A stretch of DNA of 20,855 bases from a virus: IMG/VR virus record IMGVR_UViG_3300033571_005072, positions 1-20,855 of that record; one strand, given 5' to 3'. The translations under genes and the position numbers were made by a program. The notes below the pieces were generated by a model. The model had not been told where the DNA came from and did no database searches. It saw only the letters and a list, made by a program, of their open reading frames with translations. Numbering within the stretch: position 1 is the stretch's first letter; every line of letters begins with the position of its first letter. Shown in pieces: positions 20,002 to 20,855 of this stretch.

Positions 20002-20301
20002 TTAATCCAGATCGGCTTCCTCGGCCTTGGAGCGGAGTTTTTCCTCGTCCATTTCGCCCTCTTCTTCCGAAGGCATGAACTCGGCTTCCTCCACATTCAC
20101 AATGGCCTTGTCACCCTCTATGGAAGAAAGAATTCCTTTCATAGAGACACGATCCCCCGCAACGGAGCCTTCCGGTAATTCCGAGGCTGGGATCTCCAGA
20201 CGCAGACCCGAAGACTTCTCTTCGGGCTTGGGAGAGGGGCCTGTTTCCAAGCCCCCCTCCTTCGCCTCTGGACTCATCAGGATAACGAGTCCTTTAGCCA
20301 T
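20002..20301 (-). CDS. Small acidic protein after the capsid gene, 99 aa, unknown
   Basis: Begins MAKGLVILMSPEAKEGGLET, continues through a Pro/Lys/Glu linker to a beta-looking core (about 34-72, GDRVSMKGILSSIEGDKAIV), and ends in a very acidic tail (SEEEGEMDEEKLRSKAEEAD). The core could be a small beta barrel. It directly follows the major capsid gene by two bases, with no Shine-Dalgarno in the gap, so it is probably coupled to capsid translation. Capsid decoration or assembly is plausible from position and acidity, but no family is recognised. Confidence 0.7.
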   Translation of the reverse strand: MAKGLVILMSPEAKEGGLETGPSPKPEEKSSGLRLEIPASELPEGSVAGDRVSMKGILSSIEGDKAIVNVEEAEFMPSEEEGEMDEEKLRSKAEEADLD

Positions 20302-20303
20302 TT

Positions 20304-20855
20304 TTAGGCAAAACGGCTCTTGCTCTTGATGACAACGGCCCGCTTTGCGTTGAGCAACTTGGCCGCATAGAACGCCTTATAACCAGCCGTGATGGTCTGG
20401 TTCAAGGGGTCGCTCTTGTCGGCGTTTTGCAGAACGATCATGCGGGGGCTCATCGGAGAGTCGCCAGCGATCTTGACCACGCCAAACGCATTGGCTCCCA
20501 GCACCACCGTTGAATAGATGGAGCCAGCGGAGTTGTACGTTCCGGCAGTCGTTCCTTCGATGAAGGGGTTGGTATGTTCCACGATGCGAACACCATAGAA
20601 CGAACCGAGGGTTCCCTTCGGAAGCGAACCGACTTTGGTTTCAGGATTGCGATAGACCGTGTTCAGGAAGTCGGTGTCACGCAACAGGTCACGAGAAACC
20701 TGCGGGGGAACCAACGCCGTGAACTGGCCGTTGAGGGGGTTAGCTTTGTTCGCCTTCAGGGCCGTGACGGAATCGAGTAGATCCTCGGCATCCAGATAGG
20801 CGGAAGCCGCCGCAGTCGAGGACAGGGTTGCGAAGGACGCAATGCCCTGACCATA
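20304..20855 (-). CDS. Major capsid protein, N4-gp56 family-like, C-terminal 183 aa (5' end outside window)
   Basis: The frame is open to the right edge, beginning YGQGIASFATLSSTAAASAY. Typical features of the family's C-terminal half are visible: LVPPQVSRDLLRDTDF, KGTLGSFYGVRIVEHTNPFI, a beta segment SIYSTVVLGANAFGVVKI, and the end SDPLNQTITAGYKAFYAAKL followed by LNAKRAVVIKSKSRFA. The phrase DPLNQ, followed by an aromatic helix and a basic strand, is how N4-gp56 coat proteins (HK97 fold) end. It would form the icosahedral shell. It heads the visible late operon. The internal TTG at 20714 is not the start, because the frame and the homologous pattern continue upstream. Confidence 0.8.
   Translation of the reverse strand, partial: YGQGIASFATLSSTAAASAYLDAEDLLDSVTALKANKANPLNGQFTALVPPQVSRDLLRDTDFLNTVYRNPETKVGSLPKGTLGSFYGVRIVEHTNPFIEGTTAGTYNSAGSIYSTVVLGANAFGVVKIAGDSPMSPRMIVLQNADKSDPLNQTITAGYKAFYAAKLLNAKRAVVIKSKSRFA

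Overview
The window is most likely part of a temperate tailed phage, or a prophage of one, with podovirus-type (short-tail) virion genes. A tyrosine integrase sits at the left end. The other recognisable genes are virion, fibre or lysis genes: an N4-gp56-type major capsid protein, a T7-gp11-like adaptor, a beta-propeller tail-nozzle candidate, a very large LPD38-type polyvalent (ejected) protein and a GH24-like lysozyme. I see no tail sheath, tape measure or long-tail genes. The host cannot be named from the sequence. Shine-Dalgarno sites, ATG/GTG/TTG starts and the fibre protein families fit a phage of an aquatic Gram-negative bacterium, but that is inference. There are no rRNA, tRNA, CRISPR, transposase or reverse transcriptase features.

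Layout. Positions 1-1361 (+ strand) hold the end of an unrecognised gene translationally coupled to the integrase. Positions 1362-2162 are visibly more AT-rich than the rest and face converging transcription units. They hold one small ribbon-helix-helix gene and an unusual density of repeats: a 44-bp direct repeat flanking that gene, four copies of a TGTC-N7-TGTC motif (one lies in the integrase 3' end), and short repeats CTAAAAGCC and CTAATAAGC. This is the best candidate for the attP/integration-control region.

From 20855 down to 2163 everything is on the - strand and tightly packed, with many ATGA, GTGA or TAATG overlaps and no convincing internal terminator. It reads as one late operon. 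In transcription order: major capsid protein (5' end outside the window); a small acidic protein; a cysteine-less FmdB-like protein; a receptor-binding module with six fibre-like proteins, small accessory proteins, two membrane proteins (holin or spanin candidates) and a tail-assembly-chaperone-like protein; adaptor; nozzle; GNAT-like protein; two virion-type proteins; the 1688-aa polyvalent protein; a PD-(D/E)XK-like protein; a prolyl-4-hydroxylase-like 2OG-Fe(II) oxygenase; and lysozyme.

How the genes may work together. The run adaptor, nozzle, about 140-aa protein, two middle-sized proteins, giant protein parallels T7 genes 11-12-13-14-15-16, so I infer an ejection apparatus. The giant protein has no muralytic domain that I can recognise; the separate lysozyme with a charged N-terminal extension could supply that activity or be a conventional endolysin. 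Observations I rate highest are the repeat array around the ribbon-helix-helix gene, a short Y-x-x-I-x-x-E-E motif shared three times and once by two adjacent virion-type proteins, and the pairing of a P4H-like oxygenase with a virion-type protein carrying eight consecutive prolines. Several starts given here differ from the longest open frames because Shine-Dalgarno sites and stop/start overlaps favour shorter proteins. One 59-aa GTG-started gene (17627-17806) is easily missed.
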